Shown here piece by piece: positions 1-11,757 of a DNA stretch of 64,000 nt (its first letter is position 1; each line of letters starts with the position of its first letter). The position numbers and the translations under genes were made by a program. The notes under the pieces were generated by a model. It ran no database searches, was not told where the DNA came from, and saw only the letters and a list, made by a program, of their open reading frames with translations. This DNA comes from Podocnemis expansa. Taxonomy: Eukaryota; Chordata; Testudines; Podocnemididae. The stretch is from NCBI GenBank assembly GCA_007922195.1, contig ML681996.1, positions 23,952,932 to 24,016,931 on the forward strand. The letters are read 5' to 3'.

Positions 1-2084
1 TAAGTATTAAGAGAAGGAAAACAGTAGTTTTGAGATGTGATTTTAAATGAGCAAGTGAATGAAAGAAGAGAATATTGTAAAGAGCTGGAACTAGAAGTCA
101 AATAAATGTACTGAATGAGTACCATTGATGAAACATCCATTTTCCTGTTTTGCTCTTGTTTTGGCTTCCTAAATTTTAATGCATCGGTTCCATCAGCCAG
201 GTGGAGCACCAGATTAACTAAAGAAAAGATATGACTTGCAAACACTCACATCTGCACTTCTTGGAATATGATGGATCTTATATATCCCTGGCAACATAGC
301 ACTCTACACCATGCAGAGGAAATGTAAACTGGAGGGTACAGATTTCCTTCTAATATCTGACTGCGTTATTAAGAATGGCAAATAGTGTAATGAAACAGAA
401 CATTAAATTTGATGAACTGCAGAGTCTCAAAGACTCATACTTCAAAACAGATTTTTGGCTGCTTTTCTTGAATGGTTCAATTTAAAGAAAAGTTCAGACT
501 TTTGATGGCTACATTTTACATTGGAAAAATAATTGCTTTCCTTGCAGTATCCTTGCATTATTTTATTGGTTCTCATTCTACAGTTAGCAGGCATGTCAAT
601 CAAAAACTGTATCTGGATAACATGCTACTCTTACAAGTCAACCATGTATCGTAACAATGAGGGTAATACTTCAAGCATGACTTCCATCAGTGATCTTAAG
701 GAACTTTGCAAATCTATCTTCCTAGCATAGCTATGAGACAGGTCAGTACTCAGATAACAGGAATTGCCATCCTAGAGCAGGAGCAGATGCTATCTGATCA
801 AAAATAACTCTTGAATATCAAGTACATACATTATCATTATGTGGTATACATTAGATTGTGTACTACAATAGGAACTTGGGGGATTCATATGTCTATCCTC
901 TATCTATTTAGCATTTCTGTGAATTACATGCTTAAATTCTTTAGTCTATGGAAAAATAGACTAATTATTCAAAAGAACAACACCGTGCATTGTCTTAAAT
1001 TGCAAAATATGCACCATAAAAAATGTAGATGGACTATTAAATAAATTTCCAGTAATTTAATCTAACTATACTCAGACTATCCTAGCACACTTTTCCCCTG
1101 TAAGAGAAACTCTGCTTTTATTTATAGTGGTGCAAACTCATTTAAGTCAAAGGGGTTTCACTGATAAAACTTTGACCAGTATCTGATTGGAGATGTGTAT
1201 CTTACTCAGTTCTCTCCAGTACTGTAGATTCTGAAAAGCAAGTATGCCACTAAAGCTGTTCAACAGTAAGATGATGAAAAATGTGCTCTTCTAACGAAAT
1301 AGTTTTCTTCAAATCTGAAACAGATGGGGGACACAATGAATTACCCTACATGAGATCATCGAGACTTCTGTAGTACATTTGGTCACATTACATATGTTCA
1401 GATCGGATTTAAGGGTCTGATCCTGTAAATTCTTAGTATCACAAGCTCATTTATACCAATGTGACTACAAGCAGGAATAAGTGTATGCACACACACTAAG
1501 GTAAGTGTATGTGCACTTGTGTACGTGTAAATGTTTGCAGAATTGGACTCAGAGTATAATATCACGCATAGATGAAAAATGGATGGATGATAGTTTATTG
1601 TCCAGCTAACTTCTCCTCCAAGGTCCATATGCATAATAAATAGAAAATCATCAGAATAAGAGATAGGTAAAGAAAATCTGAAGTGAGTCCTTTTTCTAGG
1701 TTTTTCAATGACTCTAGAATTTCTGTGTTTGTCTTCTAGACAGTAAAATTGCTGGAGCAGACTATCTTGATGACTATGTCTTAGGAAGCACCAGCCACAC
1801 TGCAGACATTTCACAAAATTAAAAATAGCATTTAATAGCCTTAATTATATCTTTTAACAAGTGGAACTGTTTAAAATAATGAGGTATTGTTAAAAGAAAG
1901 ATTATGATGAAAGCTCACACGTCTATATTTGAAGGTAAATTCCCATATTCCATATCCACAAGATTATTCAGACATTTCAAATGTATACAAAAATGATGCG
2001 ACCTAAATTAGCTGTTAGCACTGAAGAACAGATCTTGAAGTCATTGTGGATTGTTCTCTGAAAATGTCTGTTTGATGTACAACA
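1..2084. other. Unassigned AT-rich DNA, no gene seen
   Basis: No frame of convincing length or composition occurs and I recognise no repeat family. The longest open frame (138 codons, minus strand, 1398-1814) has no recognisable domain. Its length is within what chance gives in 2 kb of this composition. Probably intergenic or intronic. Confidence 0.6.
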
Positions 2085-3395
2085 GCAGTTAAAAAAGAGA
2101 GCAGAATGTTGGGAACAGTTTGAAAAGGGATAGTAATGAAACAATGACACTATGTAAATCCATGGTACACCCGTGTGTCAAATATTGGATGCCAATCTGG
2201 TCCGCTATTGCATAAAAAGTTATATTATAATTGGAACAAATATGGAGAAGGGTAACAAAAATGATTAGGGGGATGGGACAGCTTCCAAATGAAGGAAGAT
2301 TAAGAAGACTGGGACCAGGGCAGAACAGTTCTGGCCCTGCTGCACCCCAGACCACACCCTCTCTCCCACTTGGCCCACTCGCTTCCATGTCCCCCCACTC
2401 TGCATCACTTGGTCCCCCTCCTCTCTTCTATTCTTCTTGTTCCTCCAGGCTGTGAACAACAGTCAGAGGAGCTGAGCAGGGGTTGGAGGGGGAGGGATGA
2501 GGCAAGCATGGGGGGAGGCAAACAGGGAAAGAGAGGAGGGACACATGGTGAGCAATGGCCAGGGGAGGGGCTCAGTGTGGATGGGCACGAGAAAATATGA
2601 CTATGGGACTGTGGAAGGGACTGTGGAAGAGAGGAAGGGGGTTGAGTGGGGAGGTGGGCTGGTAGGGAGGGTTGTGGTGGTGAGCAGAACAGGTGTGGCA
2701 CCTGGGGCAGAGATGGGGTAGACTGTGGGTAGGAGCCATAGGTAGAAAAGGCAGGATGGAGAGCAAGCATCTTTGAGGGGGACATTTCACCCCACCACCC
2801 ATGGCCCTGGCCCCTTTGAAAATTGCTGGCCCTGACCAATTGTTCCCTTTGGTCTCCCACCCCACAATGGGTGGGCCTGACTGGGACTGTTCACCTTGGA
2901 AAAGAGATGACCAATGTTAGGACAGAAGTCTGTACAGTCATTAATGGTGCAGAGAAAGTGAATAAGGAAGTAATATTTACCCCTTCCTATAACACGAAAA
3001 ATGGAAATCACTCAATGAAAGTAATATGCAGCAGGTTTAAAACAAACACTAGGAAGTACTCCTTCGGATGTCTCACAGTCAGTTTGTGGAACCAGTTGTC
3101 AGAGGATGTTGTGAAGGTCAAAACTATAACTGGGTTTTAAAAATAATTAAATAAGCTCATGGAGGATAGTGCCATCAATGGCTATTAGTCAAAATGGTCA
3201 AGGATCCAACACCATGCCCTGAGCATCCTTTAACCTTTGACTGCCAAAACCTTGGACTGGATAACTAGGAATGGGACACAACATTTGCCCTGTTCTGTTC
3301 ATTCCCTCTGAACAGTGTTGGAAACTAACACTGGCCACTGTTGGAAGTAAAATGCTTGACTGGATAGATCAGTTTGGCCATTCTTATGTTCTTAA
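2085..3395 (+). mobile_element. CR1-family LINE, 3' part, split by a hAT element
   Basis: This is the end of a CR1-type non-LTR retrotransposon, whose ORF2 encodes endonuclease plus reverse transcriptase. The last part of the RT ORF is readable in pieces: RRVTKMIRGM near 2245-2275, then after the insert EKVNKEVIFTPSYNT and TVSLWNQLSEDVVK up to about 3115. A 3' UTR follows and ends with GGCCATTCTTATGTTCTTA near 3377-3395. Several indels and stops break it. The frame GRLRRLG is interrupted at 2315 and resumes at 2888 with LFTLEKR-like sequence (slightly damaged). The gap is a separate transposon with an 8-bp target duplication. The 5' end is truncated near 2085; that boundary is approximate. 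Confidence 0.9.
2316..2879. mobile_element. Non-autonomous hAT-type DNA transposon inside CR1
   Basis: A GC-rich 564-bp block starts CAGGGCAG and ends GGGCCTG. It is flanked by the perfect 8-bp direct repeat ACTGGGAC (2308-2315 and 2880-2887). An 8-bp target duplication with CAGGG/CCTG-like ends is the hallmark of the hAT superfamily. Removing the block and one repeat restores the CR1 sequence across the joint. There is no transposase frame, so it would have depended on an enzyme made elsewhere. The open frames within it on both strands follow from its low stop-codon content and are not genes. Confidence 0.85.
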
Positions 3396-4075
3396 ATTAG
3401 AACCCATGTCAATAATCCTCATTTTTGTGGAAACGAATCCTACAAGAAATAATAGTTCATGCTTACAACCAGACTCTGCTGTCAGCTCCACAAGTGTGAG
3501 AGCATCTGGTTGAAGTCAGAGAGTTTAGCTGTGGTTGGACTTCAAAAGACAGCAACATCTAGCCCCTAGTCGAAAACCGAATCCTGAGAAGTATTGAGCA
3601 GCTACAACTTGCACTGAAGTAAACAAACATAGATGGTCTGCAAGCCTTCTTCAGTGTATGTGGGGCATATGGATTCATAGTGCAGTCATCACGGGCAACT
3701 GAATCACAGATTTTTCAGACAGGTATGTGCCTAAGTGGGTGCACACTTCCATACATGCTAAACTTAAATGTCCAGTCTCTCCAGTTCATATGAGCAATTG
3801 TGATTAGGAACCTAAGACTGTGACAGACCTCCTGGATGATCAAATTCAGTCACATGGTATTGTAAACAACCCAGTCAGTTATAGAAGATACCATTCCTCT
3901 GATGTACATATGCAACCCTGATTTATGCAAGGGGGATTTTTGGCATGCAATGGTGTGAAAATTTAGGCAAAACTTTCTAAAAATTATTTTTAAAATTGCT
4001 CATTTCAATACAATGATCTGGAATAAGTTATCCAAATACGTCAGAAACTTAAATATTATAGGCAAAATTATTCTC
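3396..4075. other. Unassigned DNA between CR1 and a miniature element
   Basis: AT-rich, with no recognisable gene or repeat. Confidence 0.5.
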
Positions 4076-4078
4076 CTT

Positions 4079-4444
4079 GGCTACGTCTACATCAGCCGAA
4101 ATTAGTTCAGGCTTGTTACTCCAAACTAAGAAGTTCGAGGTTAGTTCAAACTAACCTCACGCCTATAAATTTGAACTAACTGCATGTTCTAGTTCAAACT
4201 AACAGTTTGAACTAGGACACGTATCAGTTCAAACTAAGCATTAGTCCTGATCCACATCACACCTAGTTCAAACTAAAGTTTGAACTAAGCACTTAAGTCC
4301 AGACTAAGTGCTAGTACTGGTACTTATTAGTTTGAACTAAGCATTCGTCAGTTTGAACTAGGGAAAGCCTAGTGTGGCCATGGGCTAAATTAGTCTGGAT
4401 TAAGCCTCCTTAATCCAGACTAATTTGCCAATGTAGACATAGCC
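4079..4444. mobile_element. Harbinger-like miniature element (MITE), copy 1
   Basis: Inverted ends GGCTACGTCTACAT and ATGTAGACATAGCC bound 366 bp, flanked by the 3-bp direct repeat CTT (4076-4078, 4445-4447). The interior is built from repeated short palindromes of the type TTAGTTTGAACTAA in both orientations, so the element could fold extensively. It has no coding capacity. A GG...CC terminus with a 3-bp duplication fits the PIF/Harbinger superfamily, though the preferred target there is usually TWA, so the class assignment is an inference. Confidence 0.8.
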
Positions 4445-4614
4445 CTTGTGACTCCTCTGCACATCAATGAGTATAGTTCTAAATAAAACATTGTGGAAGT
4501 ATTTAGAACTGAATAAAGGTTTAGGATATTTCTAAATCAGCTTCCTTTTTGGTAATTTCATGCATTATCAAGACCAGAGACTTGGTGTCTTCATTTTATA
4601 GCCTTCTTCTTAAA

Positions 4615-5130
4615 GGCTATGTCTACACTTGCAATTTAGTTCAAATTAATGAGGCTTAATTTGAACAAAATTAGTGCATGGCCGCACTGGCTTTCATTAG
4701 TTCGAAGTAAGGAACTCCTTAGTCTGAATTAAGGAAAGCTTAGTTCAAACTTGTAAAACCAGCTTTTAGTTCAAACTAATGGTTACTTTGAACTTCTTAG
4801 TTTGAACTAACCCAATGGAGCCTCACTAGTTTGAACTGTTAGCATTAAACGTGGTTCGACATTCTTCCTCCCACAGTGCATGGCACCAGGGAGGAAGTGC
4901 CCTCCTCTTTTCATGGGATTGGTGGGGGGAATGGCCCTTCTGAGGGCCATGTTGCCATACTTCCCATGGTGCCCCCCCCCCGATGAACTAGCAAGTCCTG
5001 TGCATGGACATGCTAGTTCTATTTAGGTTTCTACTGTGGACATGCTAGTTCGAATTAATCAAAATTAGTTCACACTAATTAATTTGAACTAACTTATTCT
5101 GAACTAGCTTTCTTAGCTGTAGACATAGCC
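4615..5130. mobile_element. Harbinger-like MITE, copy 2
   Basis: 516 bp bounded by GGCTATGTCTACAC and GTAGACATAGCC, with AAA direct repeats at 4612-4614 and 5131-5133. It has the same termini as copy 1 and the same AGTTTGAACTA palindrome units. It also carries a non-palindromic central segment (about 4850-5010) with a run of eleven C at 4972-4982. It lies only 170 bp from copy 1. Confidence 0.8.
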
Positions 5131-5133
5131 AAA

Positions 5134-5870
5134 CAGACTTGACATACTCAACAGAGAGTCAGAGGCATTCTTTGAACTGGGATCTCTAATAGCACATTAA
5201 AAACAGAAGACGGACCAGCATATTCTGAGACATAAATGCATTTGCACATGAGCACAAAATCAGATTGATCCAGCAGAAAATTCTCTGTGGGGTTTATTGG
5301 ACACAAGACAGAATGAAAAATAGCTAGATTAAAGGGAATGATACTTACTGGAGTTGTGGACATTCTCAAAGTAATTAGTTACACATGTTTTGGTTGTAAG
5401 TGCTGGGATGAGGTAATAAACAAATTAAATGTGGTTTGAGTAAATGACATCCTTAACTACCCCAAATGTCCAGTACTAGAAAAATTTGGAAGTTTCAGAG
5501 CTTGCAACTCTAAACAGACCACAGAAAAATTTTCTTTTAAGAGCAACAGCTGTTGCAAAGGAGACGATACCACAAAAACTGAAGTCAGCATAAGCTGAAA
5601 TGTTGATTGATGCACTGAGCTAAGCTAATTGATACATTTAGAAAAGACTTCTGTTGGAATAAACTAGGTAATTTTGAGTATATGTGTATAATGTTTCCCA
5701 TTCCCACCATCTACCCTTTAATTACTTAGATTCACTAATTCAAGTTGAGTGCATCTTCTAGTGAACACTCCACTCGCCATAAAGTGTGGATCTTAGACAA
5801 GCAAGAAAGATGGGAATTGGGGCTAGCAGACAAGAACACATGTCTGAGACTTACAGTTATTACTTGTACT
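5134..5870. other. Unassigned AT-rich DNA
   Basis: No gene or repeat recognised. Confidence 0.5.
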
Positions 5871-5873
5871 GCA

Positions 5874-5960
5874 GTCTAGGAGCCCTGTTGATGGACAAAG
5901 ATCCCATTGTGCTGGGCACTATGCAGATCCTACCCCTAGAAGTTTACAGTTATAGGACTG
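5874..5960 (+). repeat. Old interspersed-repeat tail
   Basis: The block around CCCATTGTGCTGGGCACTAT resembles the widespread amniote repeat tail of the type 'GGCCCCATTGTGCTAGGCGC'. A related segment in the opposite orientation lies at about 6750-6850. The family cannot be fixed by eye; an L3/CR1 3' UTR or a CORE-SINE are candidates. Confidence 0.4.
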
Positions 5961-6745
5961 CACCATGTTCCCTCTGCCAAAATGGACACTTTCCCATCAC
6001 CTTACATGGGAACAGGACCCTTAATGTCATTCATGTCTAATTTTCCTTACAAGGAATTTTGAAGGGTTCTTCCAGGAACTTTATTAAAATCATCAGCAGT
6101 TCCTTAGATGTTGTCAGTGGGAGTTAGCACTCATTCTTGCATGTACATTGAAGAAGGAGCTCATCCCTCCTTCTGCCAATTTATTTCACTGGAAGTTGTA
6201 TATACTCAACACCCCCCAGGACCGGGATCTTGACTAAGGACCACATTCTGCTGCCTTTGAAGTCTAGTTTCACTTCTGTTTTGCCATTATAATGTATGTT
6301 ATATCGTTATTAGTCAGTGCCATACAAGCCCTTGGATGCACTAGGGACTCTTTTAGAAAGAGGCTACAACAGTAGAGTCCCATGATTCTTTCTCCTTCCT
6401 TGCGTCACAGCTGCAGGACGCTAATGCACTCTGACTACTCCTTACAGTTTAAGCTCTGAATGTTATCTTTCTGCTGACTGGATGCTTGTTGCAAATTCCT
6501 TCTGCCCCGTTCTCCTTTACTGTCCCTCCACGGCAAGCCTCACCATTCCTGCCCTTTAGACTTCTTTCTAATCCTTCCCTTCTTTTCTCTGCTCTGTTGC
6601 TCCTGTTTGTACAACTTACCTATTAAAAACCCTATAAATAGGTAAAAAGTGACAGAAGTGGAATGACAAAACAGTGACCCATCACAAGCCCGAACGCTAT
6701 ATGAGAGTCCATATCTATAAGTTCCCCACCCCACACAACCCCAAC
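5961..6745. other. Unassigned DNA
   Basis: No gene recognised. A pyrimidine-rich strip (about 6480-6610) precedes the repeat remnant that follows. Confidence 0.4.
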
Positions 6746-6749
6746 ATCC

Positions 6750-6850
6750 CCTTATCACTTTATTTATCTTTTAGATTGCAAACTGCATGGGACAGAGTTG
6801 TGTCTGCAGGACCTTTCAGCATGGGACCCTGATCCTGAGCTGGGTATAAC
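6750..6850 (-). repeat. Old interspersed-repeat tail, opposite orientation
   Basis: The stretch TCTTTTAGATTGCAAACTGC followed by a GGGACAGAGTTGTGTCTG-like stretch is a degraded copy of the common amniote tail 'TTTTAGATTGTAAGCTCTTTGGGGCAGGGA'-type. Assignment is by resemblance only. Confidence 0.35.
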
Positions 6851-7892
6851 CAACTAATAACAGACTAGCCAAGAAAGTATGTCAGTCCGAAATCATGTTT
6901 GATTGAGTACTTAGGACAGACGCCCTGTCCACAACCATCCTTGTGTACAGAATTTTATTTGTGTGAATGTTCACTAACAAAAAAGTGAAAGGGGGTCATG
7001 AATTCTGACCAAGCCAGGTCCCATTTTGTATTGGAAAGGACAGTCTGAACTGCTGGTTTCTGCTGGATTTCTCAGCTGTACCCTAGAGCTAGCAGACATG
7101 CAACAATTTGCACCCTATCTGTGAGCCCCCAAAGAGCTTTCTGCTCGGAGGAACAGTCAGTAATAGCCCATCTGGCTTTATTACATGGCCCCACATGCAT
7201 TGCTTTTCCTTTTGAGGTTTTGGGGGGGAAAAACTGAAGGTACATGCCAACAGCTAAAAAAAAACTGTATGAGCAATTCTGTTTGTGCAGTTCAATTCAG
7301 CAACACGTTCAGCCCACAGCTGTTGAAACTAATCTTTTAATAGCTGTCACCATCTGTGACCAATCAGTGTGTTTCTGAAATGCATTCATGGGTGTTTTGG
7401 TTAAACAACAGCTATTCTCAGAAAGATAATCTGGCCACTTGCATGTAGCAAGGATGCAGTCACAAAGCACACATTAACCCTAGTCTGTGACTAGCAGAAA
7501 GCTTTCTTTTTAATTCAGTTTTTTATGGAATTGCACCTTACTAAATAGCCAGATTAGTGTGGAGAGGGTGTGTCATGTACCAAGTCTAATGAAGAGAAAA
7601 TAAAATATATAATGTTGTCACTTGTTGCAGCGATGCTGACTAACATCTAAAATAAATCACTGTATAGCTGGTTCCAAAATGTTTAATTAGATGTGAACTA
7701 CTTAGAAATGTTTTGCAATAAAGTGATTGGTAGCCCTTTAAAAAATGTGGTACTAACGACTGCTAAGTGACTGGAGAATTATACAGTCCCTCCATTTGAC
7801 TTTCAAGAAAACTAAGTAGCCAATTTGATGCACCATAGTTCAGTATCAAAGGTAGTACAGCAATACTAATTTGACACTTATCTTATTTGCAA
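6851..7892. other. Unassigned, repeat-free DNA; possible conserved noncoding segment
   Basis: About 1 kb with no recognisable mobile element and no gene. The part from about 7255 to 7800 is AT-rich with balanced composition and no simple repeats. Such texture is typical of single-copy intergenic DNA and sometimes of distal enhancers. Only cross-species alignment could show constraint. Confidence 0.35.
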
Positions 7893-8105
7893 GAGGAAGG
7901 CTGGTGTTGTGGTTAAGGCACTAGACTGGAACTTGGGAGCTCTCCGTTCATTTCCTGGCTTAGCCACAAGCTTCCTGTGTGACTTTGGGTAAATTGCTTA
8001 ATCGCAATTACTCAGCTCTCCATCCATGAAATGGAATTAGTTCACTATGCCACAGGACTAGTACAAAACAAGAACATTAATGATTGTGTGAGACTAATAC
8101 AGAGT
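7893..8105 (+). mobile_element. tRNA-derived SINE (CORE/MIR-like or turtle Cry-type)
   Basis: The head resembles a tRNA: an A-box-like TGGTTAAGGCACTAG at 7910-7924, then a degraded B-box region near CCGTTCATTTCC. It continues with the usual SINE body around GCCACAAGCTTCCTGTGTGA and CTTTGGGTAAATTGCTTAAT, then a weak match to the 'CATCTGTAAAATGGGGATAA' segment at about 8020-8040. Such elements are transcribed by RNA polymerase III and copied by LINE enzymes. The tail is degraded, so the 3' boundary is uncertain. It is not a tRNA gene. Confidence 0.7.
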
Positions 8106-8895
8106 GATGTGGGTCATGCAATAGGATGGCAGAGAATGAAATCAGTAGCCCATGAAGAGATAAAGGAAAACTCAGTTCATGATTGTGAATCTTTCCCAAC
8201 TTCGATCCAGAGCCCTGTAGAATATGTTGAATCTTTTGCTCTTGCCTCATGGAAAACTTTGATAAAGATTCTGGGCCTGAGCCTGCAATATGCTGAACAG
8301 CCTCTCCTCCCACAAAGAGACGCAGCAGAATGCAAGTACAAAGTTTATGTAGCCATTACCTGTCCCAGTATGCCTGTTCTGCAATCAGGGGGGTGATGGG
8401 AACTCAAGCAGATAGACCCACGTTAGCATGGCTAAAAGAAATCATGCATAAGCAGTATCACGGATTCAGTGCAGGTTGGACAAGTACAGCCCAGATCCTA
8501 AATATCTGCTCAGGCTGCTGGTCTACACTACTGAAGTTACACTGCTGTTTTTAACCATGCTAGTCCAGGGACAATTAGTTGACCAGCAATCATGCACCAC
8601 ATTGCAGTCTAGACTGCCTTGGTCTCCTCCTCAGCATGCCATGATGCAAATGCATGATAAAAACCAACAGGGAGAAGCACATTTATCACTTCACGCATCT
8701 CAAAATGTGCTGAGTTTCATTCCTTAAATTTACAGAACTTGCTCTATAACCTCACAAGCACTTTATTTCTAATGTACACCATACAAGGGAGGAGACAATC
8801 TAAGTGACATGCACTTAACTTTAGGATTAGAACATAGGGTATTTGAAATGTATGCGACTTACAATTAAGTCAACTATTAGTATCTGCTGCTATAG
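8106..8895. other. Unassigned DNA; open frame at 8031-8396 not supported as a gene
   Basis: A 121-codon plus-strand frame begins inside the SINE and has no recognisable domain. A 78-codon minus-strand frame overlaps it. I take both as chance. No other feature seen. Confidence 0.45.
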
Positions 8896-8903
8896 AGTCT
8901 CTA

Positions 8904-9430
8904 AGGGGTCTCAGACTCATGGCACCTAAAGTTATCTCTTGCGGGCCGTAACGACACTATCACTATCATTGTATGCAATATCATTGGCTATGTCTACACA
9001 CACATCGTTATTTCAAAATAAGGATTTTAAAATGAGTTATTTCGAAATAAAGTCCTTATTTTGAAATAAGTTAATTCAAATTAACAAAATGTTAATTCGA
9101 ATTAAGGGAAAGCCCGCTATTGAAACGGCTGTTATTTCGAAATGGAAATAAGGCTGTTGGACATGTTGTTTCAAAATAACAGCTGTTTCGAAACAATCAG
9201 GGTTTTAACCTGTTTTGAAACAGCAGTTCTTATTTCGAAAGGACGGGACCTGTCCTTTTGAAATAAGAAAACGTCATATGGACAAATATCTTTTATTTCG
9301 AAATAGCCAGTGTTATTTTGAAATAAAAGTGCTGTGTAGACATACCCATTGTATGAAAAGGTTTCAGTGGTGCGACCCTTGGGCTAACTAGTCTTCATGC
9401 GGCCCTTGTGGTGATCTGAGTTTGAGACCC
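8904..9430. mobile_element. hAT-type transposon interrupted by a MITE
   Basis: The left end AGGGGTCTCAGACTCATGGC and right end GAGTTTGAGACCC are inverted repeats of a common vertebrate hAT family. Flanks AGTCTCTA (8896-8903) and AGCCTCTA (9431-9438) match at 7 of 8 positions, consistent with an aged 8-bp target duplication. The interior holds the complete MITE at 8986-9347. Without that insert the hAT element is only about 160 bp. Confidence 0.8.
8986..9347. mobile_element. Harbinger-like MITE, copy 3, with a TTATTTCGAAATAA core
   Basis: 362 bp between GGCTATGTCTACAC and GTGTAGACATACCC, with ATT on both sides (8983-8985, 9348-9350). The termini match copies 1 and 2, but the repeated inner palindrome is TTATTTCGAAATAA, in contrast to TTAGTTTGAACTAA. 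It sits inside a hAT element and therefore inserted after that element did. Confidence 0.8.
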
Positions 9431-9438
9431 AGCCTCTA

Positions 9439-10662
9439 ATCCAAGGAAGGGCCATATAGGGACCTGTGCCTGGTGGAATCCAGATGATTCTACACAAAAT
9501 GAGGAGTGACATGGGGGGACCTTCTGTACAAAAATTTGACAACCATTTCTGTATGTGGATTCAGTCTGGGAGTTAGAGGATGCTGGGAAAGAGGGGTGAA
9601 ATGGTGCTGATGGATTCATATCAGTGGCTATGATACAAGTTTAAGGCTACCTACCTGTAACTACAATTTGTAAATAGCACTGATAAACACAGTATGCATC
9701 ATTTCTTTGTTCAAATCAGCTTTATAAGTAGCTGATTTGGTATATAAAAGGAAAATAAAAAGTGACCAAAAGTGTCTTTCTAGTTTTTACATGCTCCTCA
9801 ATGACTAATTAGAGCTGTTGGAAACAAATTAAATTAATTAGAGCTGTTGGAAACAAAACCTTAGCTGAATGACTGAGTCAGGGAGTGTAAAACAGTTACA
9901 TGATGACAGATACTATACGCAGACAATGTTAAAACGTGAATTTTTATGACTAATCTACAAAACAGAGAATAGAGACAGGAAAAATCTCCTCTTTTGTAAA
10001 ACAAAAAAAGGGAACTGTTATGCAGCATGAACAAACTTGGTCACTGCCACTGTTGCAATATTCTGATAAAAACAAGTTTCCACTGCCTGCATGAAGAATG
10101 ACTTTTGATTTAGACAGGATAAGAGAATTATTCCATGTCAAAAAAGTACAGAAGACAAAATGTTATATGATTCAGTGCAGCAAGCTTCTAGCTTCTAAAT
10201 GTCTTTGTGAGTAGACCAGATTTTGGAAGAGCTTGTCCTAGCAAATAATCCAGAGTCTGGGGGTGGGAGGAGTAGATCTAACTACTGCAACAACAGACAT
10301 TTTGTTAAGTTCAGAACTGATCGAGTAGCTGCAAGTGCCACAAAAATTAGAGTTGGAGGGAAGGTTGGGTGGATTTTAATGAATGCGTAGGAAGAGCAGT
10401 TAAGAATTCCTCTGTGTATGTGTGTGTGTATGTTTAGATTCCACCCCCCTTCTTACCATTCTTTTTCTTTACAAAATGTTAATAAAATCATCACCCATGG
10501 AGTAGCTGCTTCCAATGTATTATTTTCCCTTTCAAAACAAGGCACCTTCAGCAATCCCTTGGCATGAAGCGCCTAGGAGGAGCTTTGGTTTTCAGAGCTG
10601 CTACTTTGCTGTTCAGTCCCCAGCCTACCACAGTACCTGGCATTTTTCCATCCTGACTGCAG
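9439..10662. other. Unassigned DNA with a short 29-bp-period duplication
   Basis: No gene recognised. At 9808-9857 the segment ATTAGAGCTGTTGGAAACAA occurs twice with a period of 29 bp, a small tandem duplication. A short TG-rich run lies at about 10415-10430. Confidence 0.5.
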
Positions 10663-11757
10663 CACTTGTCCTTGTTGGACCTCATGAGATTTTGGTCAGC
10701 CCATGCTCCAATTTGTCTAGGCCTTCCTGAATCCTATCCCTACCCTACAGTGTATCTACCATTCCCCCCAGCTTGGTGTCATCTGCAAACTTAATAAGCA
10801 TGTACTCTATCCCATCATTCAGATCATTAATGAAGAGGTTGAACTAAACTGACCCCAGGACTAACCCCTGGGACACTCCACTTGTGACTGGCTGCCAACT
10901 AGACATTGAGCCATTGATCTCTACCCGCAGAGCCCCAATGATCTAGCCAACTTTCTATGCACCTTACAGTCCATTCATCCAAACCAAACTTCCTTAACCT
11001 GCTGAAAAGAATGCTGCGGGAAACTATATCAAAAGCTTTGCTAAAGTCAAGGTATATCACATCGATGGCTGTTCCTGCATCCATAAAGCCAGTCATCTTA
11101 TCATAAAAGGCAATCAGGTTGGTCAGGAACGATTTGCCCTTGGTGAACCCATGCTGACTGTTCCTGAACTCCCTGTTTTCTTCCAAGTGTTTCAGAATGG
11201 ATTCTTTGAGAACCTGCTCCATAATTTTTCAAGAGATTGAGATGAGGCTGAGATTAGTCTGTAGTTCCCCAGATCCTCCTTTTTCCCCTTTCTTGAAGAT
11301 AGGTACTATATCTGCCTTTTTCTCTCATCCAGGACTGCCCCCAATTGCCACAAGTTTTCAAAGGTAATGGCCAGTAACTCTGCAATCACATCAGCCAGCT
11401 CCCTCAGCAGCCTCCTATGTAATTCATTCAGCCACATAGACTTGGGCATGTCCAGCTTCTCTAAGTAGTCCCTAACCTGACTTTCCACCACTGAGGGCTA
11501 CTCTTCCTCTCTCCTTTCTGTGCTGCCCAGTACAGTAGCTGGGGAGCTGACCCTCTCTGTGAAGACTGAGATAAAAAAAAGCATGAGTACTTCAGCCTTT
11601 TCTGCCTCATCCACCACTAGGTTGACTTCTCCATTCAATTTGTGACCTACACCATCCTTGATTCTCTTCTTCTTACTGACATACTTGTAGAACTCTTTCC
11701 TTTATCCTTCACATCCCTTGCTAGCTACAACTCCAATTGCCCTTTGGTTTTCTTGGC
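10663..11757 (-). mobile_element. CR1 LINE fragment, RT region, missing its 3' end
   Basis: Read on the minus strand it encodes the central CR1 reverse transcriptase. One open piece (10899-11222) contains [20 protein letters not shown] and [13 protein letters not shown], the first RT palm motif. Upstream (11306-11491) lies the linker with ADVIAELLAITFENL. Frameshifts separate the pieces, and the region that should hold the PQGSVLGP and FADD motifs is in other frames. Unusually, the 3' UTR and octamer tail are absent, although LINE copies normally keep their 3' ends. The fragment abuts a plus-strand CR1 piece at about 11757. Confidence 0.9.

Noticed and set aside
2231..2865. Several 70-150 codon frames on both strands
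   Set aside because: All lie in or across the hAT insert in CR1; composition artefacts.
7893..7990. Possible tRNA gene
   Set aside because: A-box and B-box-like segments exist, but the rest follows a SINE body with no cloverleaf, so it is a tRNA-derived SINE.
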